Positions 15,428 to 24,782 of a stretch of DNA of 64,000 nucleotides are shown here, one piece after another (the first letter of the stretch is position 1; each line of letters opens with the position of its first letter). The stretch comes from an uncultured Eubacteriales bacterium (GTDB taxonomy: Bacteria; Bacillota; Clostridia; Lachnospirales; CAMVHY01), in contig CAOVHW010000004.1 of NCBI GenBank assembly GCA_948543815.1, forward strand, positions 36,681-100,680. Reading direction: 5' to 3'. The translations under genes and the position numbers were made by a program. Below the pieces are notes generated by a model. It was not told where the DNA came from and did not search any database. It saw nothing but the letters and a program-made list of their open reading frames with translations.

Positions 15428-17785
15428 ATGCCCTATAATTTTTCTGAAATCGAAAAAAAATGGCGTACGTTTTGGAAAAATAACAAACCGCCAAAAAATA
15501 CTGACAAACCAAAATTTTATTGCCTAGATATGTTCCCTTATCCATCCGCTAGTGGTTTGCATGTTGGTCATTGGCGTGGGTACGTTTTAAGCGATGTTTT
15601 ATGCCGCTACAAAATTTTGCAAGGCTTTGAAATTTTACATCCAATGGGTTGGGACGCATTTGGTCTGCCCGCAGAAAATTATGCTATAAAAATGAAAACG
15701 CATCCGCGTATAAGCACTAATGAAAGTATAAATAATGTGCGTCGTCAGCTGAAAGAAATTAGTGCCGTTTATAATTGGGACCGCGAAATTAATACGACTG
15801 ACCCAAATTATTATAAGTGGACACAGTGGATTTTTTTGCAAATGTTTAAAAAAGGTTTGGCATACGAAAAAAAAATGCCACTTAATTGGTGCCCAAATTG
15901 TAAAGCAGTATTGGCAAACGAAGAAGCAACTAACGGTGTTTGTGATAGATGTGGCTCACACGTTACAAAAAAAATGCTGCGGCAATGGATGTTAAAAATT
16001 ACTGACTACGCTGAAAGATTACTCGATGATTTGAAATTGTTAGATTGGCCGAAAAAAGTTAAAAAAATGCAAGAAGATTGGATTGGAAAAAGTTTTGGCG
16101 CATCAGTTGATTTCAAAATCGCCAATAAAAATTTGACAATCAAAGTTTTTACAACACGTCCTGATACTTTGTACGGCGCAACTTTTTTAGTTCTCGCACC
16201 CGAGCACGAATTAATTGAACAATTAACTTTATCAAATCAAAAAAATTTAGTGGACGAATATATAAAGTCGGCGGCTGCAAAATCTTACGTCAATCGCATG
16301 TCCGACAAAGAAAAAACCGGCGTATTCACCGGAAGTTTTGCCATCAATCCACTTACGAACAAAAAAATTCCTGTTTGGATTTCAGATTACGTTCTCGCTG
16401 ACTACGGAACCGGCGCAATAATGTGCGTACCGGCACACGATGAACGCGATTTTGATTTCGCAAAAAAATTTGATTTGTCAATTATTCCTGTCATTGAAAA
16501 TGATGTTATGATAAATTCTGATGAATTTAACGGTTTAAATTGTGATGATGCTAAAGAAAAAATTACTCAAAAACTTGAACAGCTCGGTATTGGAAAACGA
16601 ACTGTAAATTATAAATTGCGTGATTGGATTTTTTCACGCCAAAGATATTGGGGCGAACCTATTCCAATTATTCATTGTCCAAAATGTGGATTAGTTCCAG
16701 TCAACGAAAAAGATTTGCCGGTAATTTTACCTGACGTTGAAAATTATCAACCAACTGAAACCGGCGAATCACCGCTCGCTGCAATAGATGATTGGGTTAA
16801 TGTTAAATGTCCAAAATGCGACGCAGCAGCTAAACGCGAAACAAATACTATGCCGCAATGGGCAGGCTCTTCTTGGTATTTTCTTCGCTATGCCGATCCT
16901 CATAATGATTCGTGCTTAGCAGGTACAAAACTTTTAAAAAAGTGGTTGCCCGTAGATTATTATGTAGGAGGAATTGAACATGCCGTTTTACATTTACTTT
17001 ACGCCAGATTTTACACAAAATTTTTGTATGATATCGGCGTTGTCGATTTCAATGAACCATTTTTAAAATTGTTCAATCAAGGCATGATTAACAAAAATAA
17101 AACCAAAATGAGTAAGTCAAAAGGAAATGTTGTTTCGCCGGACGAATTAGTAAAAAAATATGGATGCGATTCATTACGAATGTATGAATTATTTGTCGGC
17201 CCACCAGAATTAGATTGCGAATGGAATGACAATGGAATCGACGGCGTATTACGATTCCTAAATAAATTTTGGAATTTCATTTGCGAATATAAAGACAAAA
17301 TTATCGAACCAACAAAAAAATTGACAATAATGCGCAATAAAATGATTTTTGAAATTACGAATCGCATTGAAAATTTATCATTGAATACGGTCGTCAGCGG
17401 ATTTATGGAATTTACAAATAATTTTATTGAGATTTGTAAAAATGAAAATGGAATTGATTCACAAACACTTTCAGCGATTATAATTATGCTCGCACCTTTT
17501 GCTCCACATTTAAGTGAAGAATTATGGCAAATAATCGGCAATAATAAATCTATTTTCGAAGAAAAATGGCCGACATATGACAAAAATAATATGCAAGATG
17601 AAACTGTTAATATCGTTTTGCAAATAAACGGCAAATTACGTTCAAATATTAATGTTGATATAAATTTACCAAAAGATGAAATAATTTCATTAGCAAAAGA
17701 AAATTTAAAAACACGTCTTGATGACAAAACTATCGTAAAAGAAATTTATGTTCCGAATAAAATTGTAAACTTTGTTGTAAAATAA
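15428..17785 (+). CDS. leuS: leucyl-tRNA synthetase
   Basis: This class I synthetase charges tRNA-Leu. The HIGH motif appears as H-V-G-H in A-S-G-L-H-V-G-H-W. A zinc-type cysteine cluster (C-P-N-C then C-D-R-C) sits near residue 160. The CP1 editing domain (T-R-P-D-T-L-Y-G-A-T) is present, and K-M-S-K-S-K-G-N lies near residue 560. At 785 aa it is slightly shorter than the usual 800-830. ATG 15428 follows AAAGGAGA. It has its own promoter and a strong terminator immediately after, so it is monocistronic. Confidence 0.97.
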   Translation: MPYNFSEIEKKWRTFWKNNKPPKNTDKPKFYCLDMFPYPSASGLHVGHWRGYVLSDVLCRYKILQGFEILHPMGWDAFGLPAENYAIKMKTHPRISTNESINNVRRQLKEISAVYNWDREINTTDPNYYKWTQWIFLQMFKKGLAYEKKMPLNWCPNCKAVLANEEATNGVCDRCGSHVTKKMLRQWMLKITDYAERLLDDLKLLDWPKKVKKMQEDWIGKSFGASVDFKIANKNLTIKVFTTRPDTLYGATFLVLAPEHELIEQLTLSNQKNLVDEYIKSAAAKSYVNRMSDKEKTGVFTGSFAINPLTNKKIPVWISDYVLADYGTGAIMCVPAHDERDFDFAKKFDLSIIPVIENDVMINSDEFNGLNCDDAKEKITQKLEQLGIGKRTVNYKLRDWIFSRQRYWGEPIPIIHCPKCGLVPVNEKDLPVILPDVENYQPTETGESPLAAIDDWVNVKCPKCDAAAKRETNTMPQWAGSSWYFLRYADPHNDSCLAGTKLLKKWLPVDYYVGGIEHAVLHLLYARFYTKFLYDIGVVDFNEPFLKLFNQGMINKNKTKMSKSKGNVVSPDELVKKYGCDSLRMYELFVGPPELDCEWNDNGIDGVLRFLNKFWNFICEYKDKIIEPTKKLTIMRNKMIFEITNRIENLSLNTVVSGFMEFTNNFIEICKNENGIDSQTLSAIIIMLAPFAPHLSEELWQIIGNNKSIFEEKWPTYDKNNMQDETVNIVLQINGKLRSNINVDINLPKDEIISLAKENLKTRLDDKTIVKEIYVPNKIVNFVVK

Positions 17786-17811
17786 AAAAATCCGCTTATG
17801 CGGATTTTTTT
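17784..17811. terminator. bidirectional terminator leuS / unknown gene
   Basis: Stem AATCCGC/GCGGATT with flanking A and T runs (17784-17795 with 17800-17811) lies between the convergent leuS and the 466-aa gene, and can stop both. Confidence 0.9.
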
Positions 17812-17814
17812 ATT

Positions 17815-19215
17815 TTAAAAGTTTTTCATCAAAGAAGCCAAACCTGCCAATTTCATTTTCGTCGCAAAATCTTTACATTGTCCAAAACTACTTTTAAGTT
17901 GTTGCTGCGCTTTTTTGTTTAAATTTTTTATAAAAATTTTTTGTTGCTCGGACTTGAGCGCAATTAACAAATTATTTATGTAATCAAAATTAACGCTGCC
18001 ATCGTCTTTTGAAACTTTATCTTTTAAATCATCAACGTTTTGCGATTGTAAAACTTTTTGTGCAGTTCCGCCACCAAAATTAAAATACAAATTCAAATGA
18101 ATTGCTAATGCCTCATTTGGATCAATTAATTTTGTATTTTGATGTTCGGAAAAATAATTTTCATATTGATCAACAAGAAAATTCACTGCATCGATATCGC
18201 TCAATTTTGAAATATCTAACAAAAATTGATTTGTACTTTCATTTTTATTGATGATATCAAAATAAGAATTTATTTTTTGCAAATCGCGGCCATTTTTTTG
18301 CGCATATTTTATCAAATTTGCTATAACTTCCGGCTTTGATTTATCCGATGCTAAAATTTCTTTAATATTATCTTGCGCAAATTCATAAAATTGCGGGCAA
18401 ACTTTAATTATTTCTGCTAAAGATTCTGGCGTTTTATATTTGCACAAAATTTTGTACATATCTTCGGACAAATTTTCTTTTAGCAAATCATTTACATTTT
18501 CTTCTGTCACATAATCAAACAAAATTTTCAAATAATGTTCACTTTTATTTCGTAGATTTTCCAATTCAACAAATGGATCGTTTTCCAAAAATATAAAATC
18601 AAGGACTTGTTGCTCATCAACCATGTTAAAAGATATTTTCAATTCATTGAGCATACGTTTTGCGAGTTTCGCATCAATTGCATATTTCAATGCCAACGAT
18701 TTTGTTTTTTCAAATCCTTCTTCATCATGCTCACGTTTAAAAACAATATCAAACGCATCCATAAACTCTTGCTGTTTGCCGAGCCACATTATTTGTGAAT
18801 CTGAAATATAAACAAAATTATTGCTAAGTGTTTCGCGGACATCATTAAAATTTTCTGGCGGCTCAGTTTCTTTTTCTTTCTGTTCAAATGATTTCCCAAT
18901 ATACCAAACAATTACGGCCAATGCAGTTTCAAATTCTTTTGGCACATTTTTAAAATTATCGAAAATAAATTTCCACTCTAAAGCGCGTGGATAATAAATT
19001 GTATTGTAATAAGTATGATTTTGGAAAAATCCGAACGGAATCAAATTTTTCGTATTAACTTGCTCAATATTATATTTCACAACTTCGGGGAAAAAAACAT
19101 TCATTGCGCGCTCAGCAAAACCTTCAAAAGTTGGAGGTTTTGAGCACATCGCATTTAATTCGATGTCAGCATCATTTAACGTACTTGCCAAATAAGTTTT
19201 TATTTGTTTTTCCAT
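17815..19215 (-). CDS. unknown 466-aa protein
   Basis: I recognise no family. The product is predicted soluble and mainly helical, acidic to neutral, with no signal peptide or membrane segment. A run of short helical blocks at about 150-330 suggests a solenoid-like scaffold. A GTG start 18 nt further upstream is possible, but ATG 19215 has the ribosome site AGGTGAGGG at a workable distance. Unlike several other unknown genes here, Arg codons are mostly CGT and CGC as in housekeeping genes. It is convergent with leuS and divergent from the two-component pair, and may be an outlying relative of the large helical proteins of this window; unproven. Confidence 0.7.
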   Translation of the reverse strand: MEKQIKTYLASTLNDADIELNAMCSKPPTFEGFAERAMNVFFPEVVKYNIEQVNTKNLIPFGFFQNHTYYNTIYYPRALEWKFIFDNFKNVPKEFETALAVIVWYIGKSFEQKEKETEPPENFNDVRETLSNNFVYISDSQIMWLGKQQEFMDAFDIVFKREHDEEGFEKTKSLALKYAIDAKLAKRMLNELKISFNMVDEQQVLDFIFLENDPFVELENLRNKSEHYLKILFDYVTEENVNDLLKENLSEDMYKILCKYKTPESLAEIIKVCPQFYEFAQDNIKEILASDKSKPEVIANLIKYAQKNGRDLQKINSYFDIINKNESTNQFLLDISKLSDIDAVNFLVDQYENYFSEHQNTKLIDPNEALAIHLNLYFNFGGGTAQKVLQSQNVDDLKDKVSKDDGSVNFDYINNLLIALKSEQQKIFIKNLNKKAQQQLKSSFGQCKDFATKMKLAGLASLMKNF

Positions 19216-19340
19216 AATAACAACGTCCCTCACCTAATTTTTTATTTATTTTATCATTATGCGAAAAAATTTTCATTAAAATTTTAATGGAAATCAATTA
19301 AATTTTTCATGAAAAATTTTTTAAAAATTACCGCCATATT

Positions 19341-19349
19341 TGATATAAT
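19341..19349 (+). promoter_or_regulatory. extended -10 element before the response regulator
   Basis: TGATATAAT (TGn plus TATAAT) lies 20-30 nt upstream of the response-regulator start. The same 9-mer stands before the rluB-type gene at 24751. Confidence 0.55.
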
Positions 19350-19369
19350 TGTAAAAAATTTTTTTGGGG

Positions 19370-20056
19370 ATGAAAAGTTTGGCCTATAAAATTTTAATTG
19401 TCGACGATGAAAAATTAATTGTCAAAGGAATTAAATTCAGTCTTCAACAAGATAATATGATAGTTGATACCGCTTTTGACGGCGAAGAAGCTATCAACAT
19501 GATTAAAAATAATAATTACGATTTGCTCATACTCGACTTAATGCTGCCAAAAATTAGCGGCCTTGATGTTTGCCAGCAATGTCGAGAATTTTCTCACGTT
19601 CCAATAATTATGCTTACGGCAAAAGGTGAAGATATGGACAAAATTATTGGACTCGAATATGGCGCCGATGATTATATGACAAAACCATTTAACATTTTAG
19701 AATTAAAAGCACGAATAAAAGCAATTTTACGTCGCAGTAAAAATGAACAGCCATCAAATTTATTAAAATTTCGTGAGATTGAAATCGATACCGATACGAA
19801 AAGAGTTTTTGTCAATGGCAAAGAAAAAAAATTAACGGTAAAAGAATTTATTTTGCTAGAAATTTTGATGTCTAACCCTCAAAAAATTTATAGTCGTGAA
19901 AATTTATTGAAAATGGTTTGGGGAAAAGATTATCCGGGCGATGAACGAACAGTTGATGTCCATATAAGACGATTACGTGAAAAAATTGAGCCAAATCCAA
20001 GTATGCCTGACTATATCCAAACAAAATGGGGAGTTGGTTACTATTTCAAAAAATAG
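19370..20056 (+). CDS. OmpR/PhoB-family response regulator
   Basis: This is a two-component output protein of 228 aa. The receiver domain has the acidic pair D-D-E near the start, phospho-acceptor Asp in L-L-I-L-D-L-M-L-P, and Lys in M-T-K-P-F. A winged-helix trans-activation domain follows (K-E-F-I-L-L-E-I-L, then V-D-V-H-I-R-R-L-R-E-K-I-E), as in WalR/PhoP/VanR. ATG 19370 lacks a good ribosome site. TTG 19379, giving A-Y-K-I-L-I-V-D-D-E, is a serious alternative with GGGGATG in front. The histidine kinase gene overlaps its end. The closest functional class cannot be fixed from sequence alone. Confidence 0.93.
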   Translation: MKSLAYKILIVDDEKLIVKGIKFSLQQDNMIVDTAFDGEEAINMIKNNNYDLLILDLMLPKISGLDVCQQCREFSHVPIIMLTAKGEDMDKIIGLEYGADDYMTKPFNILELKARIKAILRRSKNEQPSNLLKFREIEIDTDTKRVFVNGKEKKLTVKEFILLEILMSNPQKIYSRENLLKMVWGKDYPGDERTVDVHIRRLREKIEPNPSMPDYIQTKWGVGYYFKK

Positions 20057-21449
20057 ACTCAGCTTACAATCAAAATTAATTTTGAGTCATATCCTCATCA
20101 GTTTTGTCCCACTATTTATTTTTTCATTTCTCATGACAAATTTAATGGAAAATTATTTTAGAAAGGACCGCAGTAAAATTTTATTGACCGACGCCAATAT
20201 TATTGCAACCAACATTGCAAACTATATGGATGATAAAAACAAGTTTGACTACGAAATTGAAAAAAAAAGTGAGGAAGGCGGATATCGCATAATTGTTTTC
20301 GACACTATGGGAACAGTCATAAACGATTCAAATAAAAGTGATATCGGCAAAATTTATATCATTCCCGAAGTTATCGACACACTTAAAAAAAAAGACCATA
20401 CCGTTTTACGTAAAAAGGAACGTAGATTCTACAGCTGCGCTTCAATTTTAAATCAAAAATCTGAAAAAATTGGTGCAGTATTAATCGTTTCATCGGCTGA
20501 AGAAATATTTTCGGTGTTAGATGAAATACGCAAAAAATTATTTTTAATCACAATTTTTACATGCGCCATTATTTTTGTTCTCGCATTTTTCATTGCAAAT
20601 TTAATAATGGAACCATTGAAAAAAATATTGGCGGTATTAGAAAAAATATCGGCAGGCCAACTCGACCAGCGCATCGAAATTAAAAATAAAAATGAATTTG
20701 CACAACTCGCATCTTCATTCAATAAAATGACAAATAAACTAGCGCAAATTGAAAATACGCGTGAAGAATTTGTCTCAAATGTTTCACATGAATTAAAAAC
20801 GCCACTAAGTGCGATAAAAGTTTTGACAGAATCAATGCTCAATGAAAAAGATATTCCACTCGATATTTATCGAGAGTTTTTAAGCGATATAAATTCTGAA
20901 ATCGACCGCATGACAAATATCGTTAACGATTTACTCACGCTCGTAAAACTTGATAAAAAACGCTTTCCGTTAAATATATCTGACACAAATTTAAATAATA
21001 TGCTCGAAAATATAATTAAACGTTTGACACCATTGGCCGACAAAAAAAATATTGAACTCGAATTTACTTGCAACAAAAATATAATGCTGCAAGCTGATGA
21101 AATGAAACTCAGTCTTGCAATTTCAAATTTAATTGACAACGGAATAAAATACACGCCATCTGGCGGCAAAGTTAAAATCAATATTGACAGCGATGAAAAT
21201 TTCGCTTACATAACTGTCCAAGACAACGGGATAGGAATAAATGAAAGCGAACAGGAAAAAATATTTGAACGATTCTATCGCATTGATAAAACTCGCGACC
21301 GTGAGACTGGCGGCACCGGTTTAGGTCTTTCCATTACAAATTCCACAATTATTATGCACAATGGAAATATAAAATTAACAAGCGATGAAGGATTGGGCAC
21401 AACATTTGTTATCACAATCCCACTTAAGTGTGCAAAACAAAATATGTAA
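20034..21449 (+). CDS. sensor histidine kinase
   Basis: This is the membrane partner of the response regulator just upstream. TM1 is at about 15-35, followed by an extracytoplasmic sensor region of about 120 aa, TM2 and then HAMP. HisKA has the phospho-His in N-V-S-H-E-L-K-T-P, and the HATPase domain has N-L-I-D-N-G-I-K-Y, D-N-G-I-G-I and G-T-G-L-G-L boxes. The layout is WalK/PhoR-like. The start is uncertain and overlaps the regulator gene. TTG 20034 is directly after GGGGAG, while ATT 20043 has better spacing (9 nt). Cotranscribed with the regulator. The signal sensed is unknown. Confidence 0.92.
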   Translation: MVTISKNRLSLQSKLILSHILISFVPLFIFSFLMTNLMENYFRKDRSKILLTDANIIATNIANYMDDKNKFDYEIEKKSEEGGYRIIVFDTMGTVINDSNKSDIGKIYIIPEVIDTLKKKDHTVLRKKERRFYSCASILNQKSEKIGAVLIVSSAEEIFSVLDEIRKKLFLITIFTCAIIFVLAFFIANLIMEPLKKILAVLEKISAGQLDQRIEIKNKNEFAQLASSFNKMTNKLAQIENTREEFVSNVSHELKTPLSAIKVLTESMLNEKDIPLDIYREFLSDINSEIDRMTNIVNDLLTLVKLDKKRFPLNISDTNLNNMLENIIKRLTPLADKKNIELEFTCNKNIMLQADEMKLSLAISNLIDNGIKYTPSGGKVKINIDSDENFAYITVQDNGIGINESEQEKIFERFYRIDKTRDRETGGTGLGLSITNSTIIMHNGNIKLTSDEGLGTTFVITIPLKCAKQNM

Positions 21450-21504
21450 TAAAAAATGATGGCTTGTCATAAAATTTATCAACCAATAAAGAAGGTGATA
21501 AATT

Positions 21505-22413
21505 TTGCGGCAAACCATTGAAAATTCTTTATGCGTTGACGTAAGAAATCTTTTCCAAAAATTTGTAAGCGATGATTTTTTCAATAATATCGAAGAAATT
21601 CGTTTGCGTATTGAAAAGCCAATAATAATCAAAAATAAAAAAAACGAATGGTCAATAACTAATGACACTCTCACAAAAAATATTTTATCGGGCTACGTTG
21701 TAACAAAAAAAAATTTATACGAAACTTTTGAACTCATTACAAATTATTCGGCATACGCTTTTGAAAATGAAATCAAAAACGGATTCATAACAATAGCCGG
21801 CGGCCATCGAATTGGTTTGGCTGGAAAAATTGTAAGCGAAGCTGGAAAAATAAAAACTATCAACAATATAAGCTCTCTTAATTTTCGTATCGCCCACGAA
21901 ATAAAAAATTGTGCACAATCAATTATAAAATATGTATCAAATCCGTTGACCAATACAATAATTATTTCTCCACCTGGTTGCGGCAAAACAACTCTTTTAC
22001 GCGATTTAATTCGCATTTTGAGCGAATATTACACAATTTCCGTAATCGATGAACGTTCAGAAATTGGAAGCTGTTATCTTGGAATTGCGCAAAATGATTT
22101 AGGATTGCACACTGACATTTTAGATTCTTGCCCAAAAACTGAAGGAATGCTTATGGCGTTAAGAACAATGAGTCCGCAAATCATTGCCGTCGATGAAATT
22201 GGAACACTTGATGACGCACGAGCAATAAAAAATATTACAAACTCCGGTGTAAAAATAATTTGTACACTTCACGGAAAAAATTTATCCGATATAAAAAATC
22301 GTGAATTTATTAAATCAATGGTAAATGAAAAAATTTTTGAGCGCTATATTTTTTTACAAGAAATCGGAAAAATATCAAATATTTATGACGAAAATTTGGA
22401 AAAAATTTTATGA
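21505..22413 (+). CDS. spoIIIAA: stage III sporulation protein AA
   Basis: This is the ATPase of the SpoIIIA-SpoIIQ channel that links mother cell and forespore, related to secretion ATPases. The 302-aa product has Walker A P-P-G-C-G-K-T-T at about 156-163, Walker B I-I-A-V-D-E-I-G near 228, and the family's G-G-H-R-I-G-L-A-G block near 100. The start is TTG at 21505 with GAAGGTGAT upstream. It overlaps spoIIIAB by 4 nt. Its presence implies a sporulating ancestry. Confidence 0.95.
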   Translation: MRQTIENSLCVDVRNLFQKFVSDDFFNNIEEIRLRIEKPIIIKNKKNEWSITNDTLTKNILSGYVVTKKNLYETFELITNYSAYAFENEIKNGFITIAGGHRIGLAGKIVSEAGKIKTINNISSLNFRIAHEIKNCAQSIIKYVSNPLTNTIIISPPGCGKTTLLRDLIRILSEYYTISVIDERSEIGSCYLGIAQNDLGLHTDILDSCPKTEGMLMALRTMSPQIIAVDEIGTLDDARAIKNITNSGVKIICTLHGKNLSDIKNREFIKSMVNEKIFERYIFLQEIGKISNIYDENLEKIL

Positions 22414-22922
22414 AAATCATTGGCGCAATTTTAGTTTTTATTTCATCAGCACTCTTAGGATTACAGACCGCGTTGAAAATAAAATTTCATATTAATAATT
22501 TGAAAAAAATTTGTATGGCTCTAAACATTTTAGAGTCAGAAATAGAATTTGGTGTATTAACTTTATATGAAGCTGCAAAAAATATTTCTGGAAACTCGAA
22601 CTCATTCGTCCGTGAAATATTCTCGCAAATTGCAAAACAACTTGAAAAAAAATCAAACTGTGCAAAAAATATTTGGCTCGATTCAATAAATTCCGTATCG
22701 CAAAATATTTACATTGACAGCGATGATATTGCAACGTTAAATTCTTTTGCCAATGTAATTTCAAATATCGACCGTCAATTGCAATTAAAAAGTTTGCAAA
22801 CAATAATTTATCAATTAGAAAAAAAAATTGCGCTGCTCGAAACAAAATATCAAAATGAAAAAAAATTGCATTGTAATCTCGGAATTTTATTCGGAATTTT
22901 AATCGTAATTATATTTATTTGA
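22410..22922 (+). CDS. spoIIIAB: stage III sporulation protein AB
   Basis: This is a membrane component of the SpoIIIA channel with GspF-like topology. The 170-aa product has a hydrophobic segment at each end (residues 1-19 and about 155-170) around a helical soluble core containing L-E-S-E-I-E-F-G and L-Y-E-A-A, typical of the family. ATGA overlaps the spoIIIAA stop, and spoIIIAC follows 9 nt later. Normal length. Confidence 0.93.
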   Translation: MKIIGAILVFISSALLGLQTALKIKFHINNLKKICMALNILESEIEFGVLTLYEAAKNISGNSNSFVREIFSQIAKQLEKKSNCAKNIWLDSINSVSQNIYIDSDDIATLNSFANVISNIDRQLQLKSLQTIIYQLEKKIALLETKYQNEKKLHCNLGILFGILIVIIFI

Positions 22923-22931
22923 GGTGAGAAA

Positions 22932-23126
22932 ATGGACATCAATATCATTTTTCAAATTGCGGCCGTCGGAATTTTAGTTTCAGTCCTAAATCAAGTTTTG
23001 ATACGGGCTGGCCGTGAAGAACAAGCTATGCTTACAACTTTGGCAGGTTTAGTTGTCGTTTTGTTCTCCGTCATTACTCATATAAACAATTTATTTTTGA
23101 CAGTACGCGAATTATTTAATCTTTAG
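22932..23126 (+). CDS. spoIIIAC: stage III sporulation protein AC
   Basis: This is a 64-aa protein with two membrane segments, an SpoIIIA channel component. It shows the conserved I-F-Q-I-A-A-V-G-I-L start and the R-A-G-R-E-E-Q-A loop. An ATG start follows GAGGTGAG. The standard length and place between AB and AD make the call firm. Confidence 0.95.
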   Translation: MDINIIFQIAAVGILVSVLNQVLIRAGREEQAMLTTLAGLVVVLFSVITHINNLFLTVRELFNL

Positions 23127-23134
23127 GTGAGAAA

Positions 23135-23518
23135 ATGCTCATAGCAAAAATTTCGGCATTCGGAATAATAATCGCAATCGTAATAATTTTATTACGGCAT
23201 GAAAATAAAGAACTTGCAATTGTTTTAAGTTTAATGTCAGGAATTTTTATTTTTTCTCTTACCATTCTTGAATTAAATAACGTATTAATTGAAATAAAAA
23301 GTATAACGCAAAATTTTCATATCAATCCTATTTATCCAACAATATTATTTAAAATAATTGGTATCGCTTATATCTGTGAATTCGCATCACAAATTTGTAT
23401 CGATGCCGGTGAAAAATCTATCGCAGATAAAATTGAAGTTGGCGGTAAAATTTTAATTATGTCCGCATCAATTCCAATTCTAAATGATTTATTAGAAATA
23501 ATATTAAATATGATTTAA
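23135..23518 (+). CDS. spoIIIAD: stage III sporulation protein AD
   Basis: This is a 127-aa protein with about four membrane segments, homologous in its repeat to SpoIIIAC. It contains the family blocks I-I-G-I-A-Y-I-C-E-F and D-A-G-E-K-S-I-A-D-K-I-E-V-G-G-K, and is full length. An ATG start follows TAGGTGAG 8 nt after AC. In a standard operon spoIIIAE, AF, AG and AH follow. Here a terminator and a convergent PEGA-domain gene follow instead. Confidence 0.95.
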   Translation: MLIAKISAFGIIIAIVIILLRHENKELAIVLSLMSGIFIFSLTILELNNVLIEIKSITQNFHINPIYPTILFKIIGIAYICEFASQICIDAGEKSIADKIEVGGKILIMSASIPILNDLLEIILNMI

Positions 23519-23536
23519 AAATATATTTACTTCACA

Positions 23537-23566
23537 AATATAATTATTACTAATTATATTTTTATT
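23537..23566. terminator. stem-loop after spoIIIAD
   Basis: This is a 10-bp perfect stem AATATAATTA/TAATTATATT with a 4-nt loop, followed by TTTATT. It is A/T-only, between convergent genes, and of moderate strength at best. Confidence 0.55.
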
Positions 23567-23593
23567 AAATTGAATTTATATTCAATAAAATTA

Positions 23594-24679
23594 TTATGAT
23601 TCAGATGCATCTGAATTTTCAATATAAATTTGAGGAGATTCGGTAGTTTCATCTTCTTTTATTGTATCTTTTAAACCAAACTTTCTATACAAATAAACTC
23701 GAATTTCTTTTACATCATTATCTATTTTAAAATTTCGTGAATAGCTATTAAAATCTTCTTTCTCAACTTTTAAACTATGTTCGCCGTAATTTAATAATAT
23801 TGGTTCAGAAGCGGAAGATTTTTTATCATCGATATAAACTGTACAATCATCTTCATTTATTTTTAATTTAAGTATTCCGAATTTGAATTGTACGTTTGAC
23901 AAATCTAATTCAACTTTACTATTGTCGTTTATAAAAAAATCTTTGTTATATGTTTCGATATTGTCGCCGGTAATTGAAATATTGTGATGGCCTTCAGGTA
24001 ATTCCAAAGTTTTTGTATCGATGAGGAGCATTGGCGATTTTGAATCAACTTTCAAAATTCCACCAACTATTTTATCGGCGTTTAAAAAATTTACAGTTCC
24101 ATAGCCTTTATTAATTTCTATCGCGCAAATATTTTCATCGATACCGCAAATTGTAATAACGCTAAGAGGATTTATTTGTCTAATGTCATACAAATTATCT
24201 TTATACATTACGAGGATATTTTCACCGAATGAATATTTTTTACCGTCGTAGTAAAAATAATTTGAATTATAATCGAATTTAAAATTATTTACGTGGCTTT
24301 TTTTCCATGAATTTTTATTTATAGTTAAAGATTTTATTTTGGAATTATCGGAAACGGCGTCAACAATCATACCGATAGAAAGTTTTGAGCGTGGTATTGT
24401 AAAATTATCTTTATCATAAATTTCTACGTTGTCACTAATTTTTATAAAACTTTCTGTATTCATGTTAAAAATTTTTATCGAATCGTTATCAATTTTATTT
24501 ATAACTGCTGTAAATTTATTTATTGTTGGAAGAGTTGGAGCGGCTTGTTGAGTTTCAGGCGTAGTAGAAAAAAAATTAAATGCAAAATAAAATGACCCAC
24601 AGAAAATAAATATTCCAATCCCAAGCGTTATTAAATAAAAAATTATAGGGTTACTTCTTTCTCGTTTTTCTTTTCGCAT
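23594..24679 (-). CDS. membrane-anchored PEGA-domain protein
   Basis: This is a 361-aa protein with a basic N-terminus and one membrane segment (about 12-34) that acts as an uncleaved anchor, with the rest outside. The middle resembles small beta domains. The C-terminal 140 aa contain two PEGA-like repeats (G-I-L-K-L-K-I-N-E-D-D-C-T-V-Y-I-D, then Y-G-E-H-S-L-K-V-E-K). PEGA domains are common on surface proteins and are thought to bind or brace wall or other proteins; the role here is unknown. TTG and GTG lie just upstream in frame, but ATG 24679 has GGTGA at the right spacing. Convergent with spoIIIAD. Confidence 0.8.
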   Translation of the reverse strand: MRKEKRERSNPIIFYLITLGIGIFIFCGSFYFAFNFFSTTPETQQAAPTLPTINKFTAVINKIDNDSIKIFNMNTESFIKISDNVEIYDKDNFTIPRSKLSIGMIVDAVSDNSKIKSLTINKNSWKKSHVNNFKFDYNSNYFYYDGKKYSFGENILVMYKDNLYDIRQINPLSVITICGIDENICAIEINKGYGTVNFLNADKIVGGILKVDSKSPMLLIDTKTLELPEGHHNISITGDNIETYNKDFFINDNSKVELDLSNVQFKFGILKLKINEDDCTVYIDDKKSSASEPILLNYGEHSLKVEKEDFNSYSRNFKIDNDVKEIRVYLYRKFGLKDTIKEDETTESPQIYIENSDASES

Positions 24680-24750
24680 TTTTTTCACCAAAAATTTTTT
24701 TTTAATATGTTATTGCAAAAAAAATCCTCAGTCAAGTTTTTACATTTTTA

Positions 24751-24759
24751 TGATATAAT
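24751..24759 (+). promoter_or_regulatory. extended -10 element before the rluB-type gene
   Basis: TGATATAAT lies 24 nt before the start codon and is identical to the 9-mer before the response regulator. Confidence 0.6.
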
Positions 24760-24782
24760 TTTATCGTAAAAGGAGATTTTAA

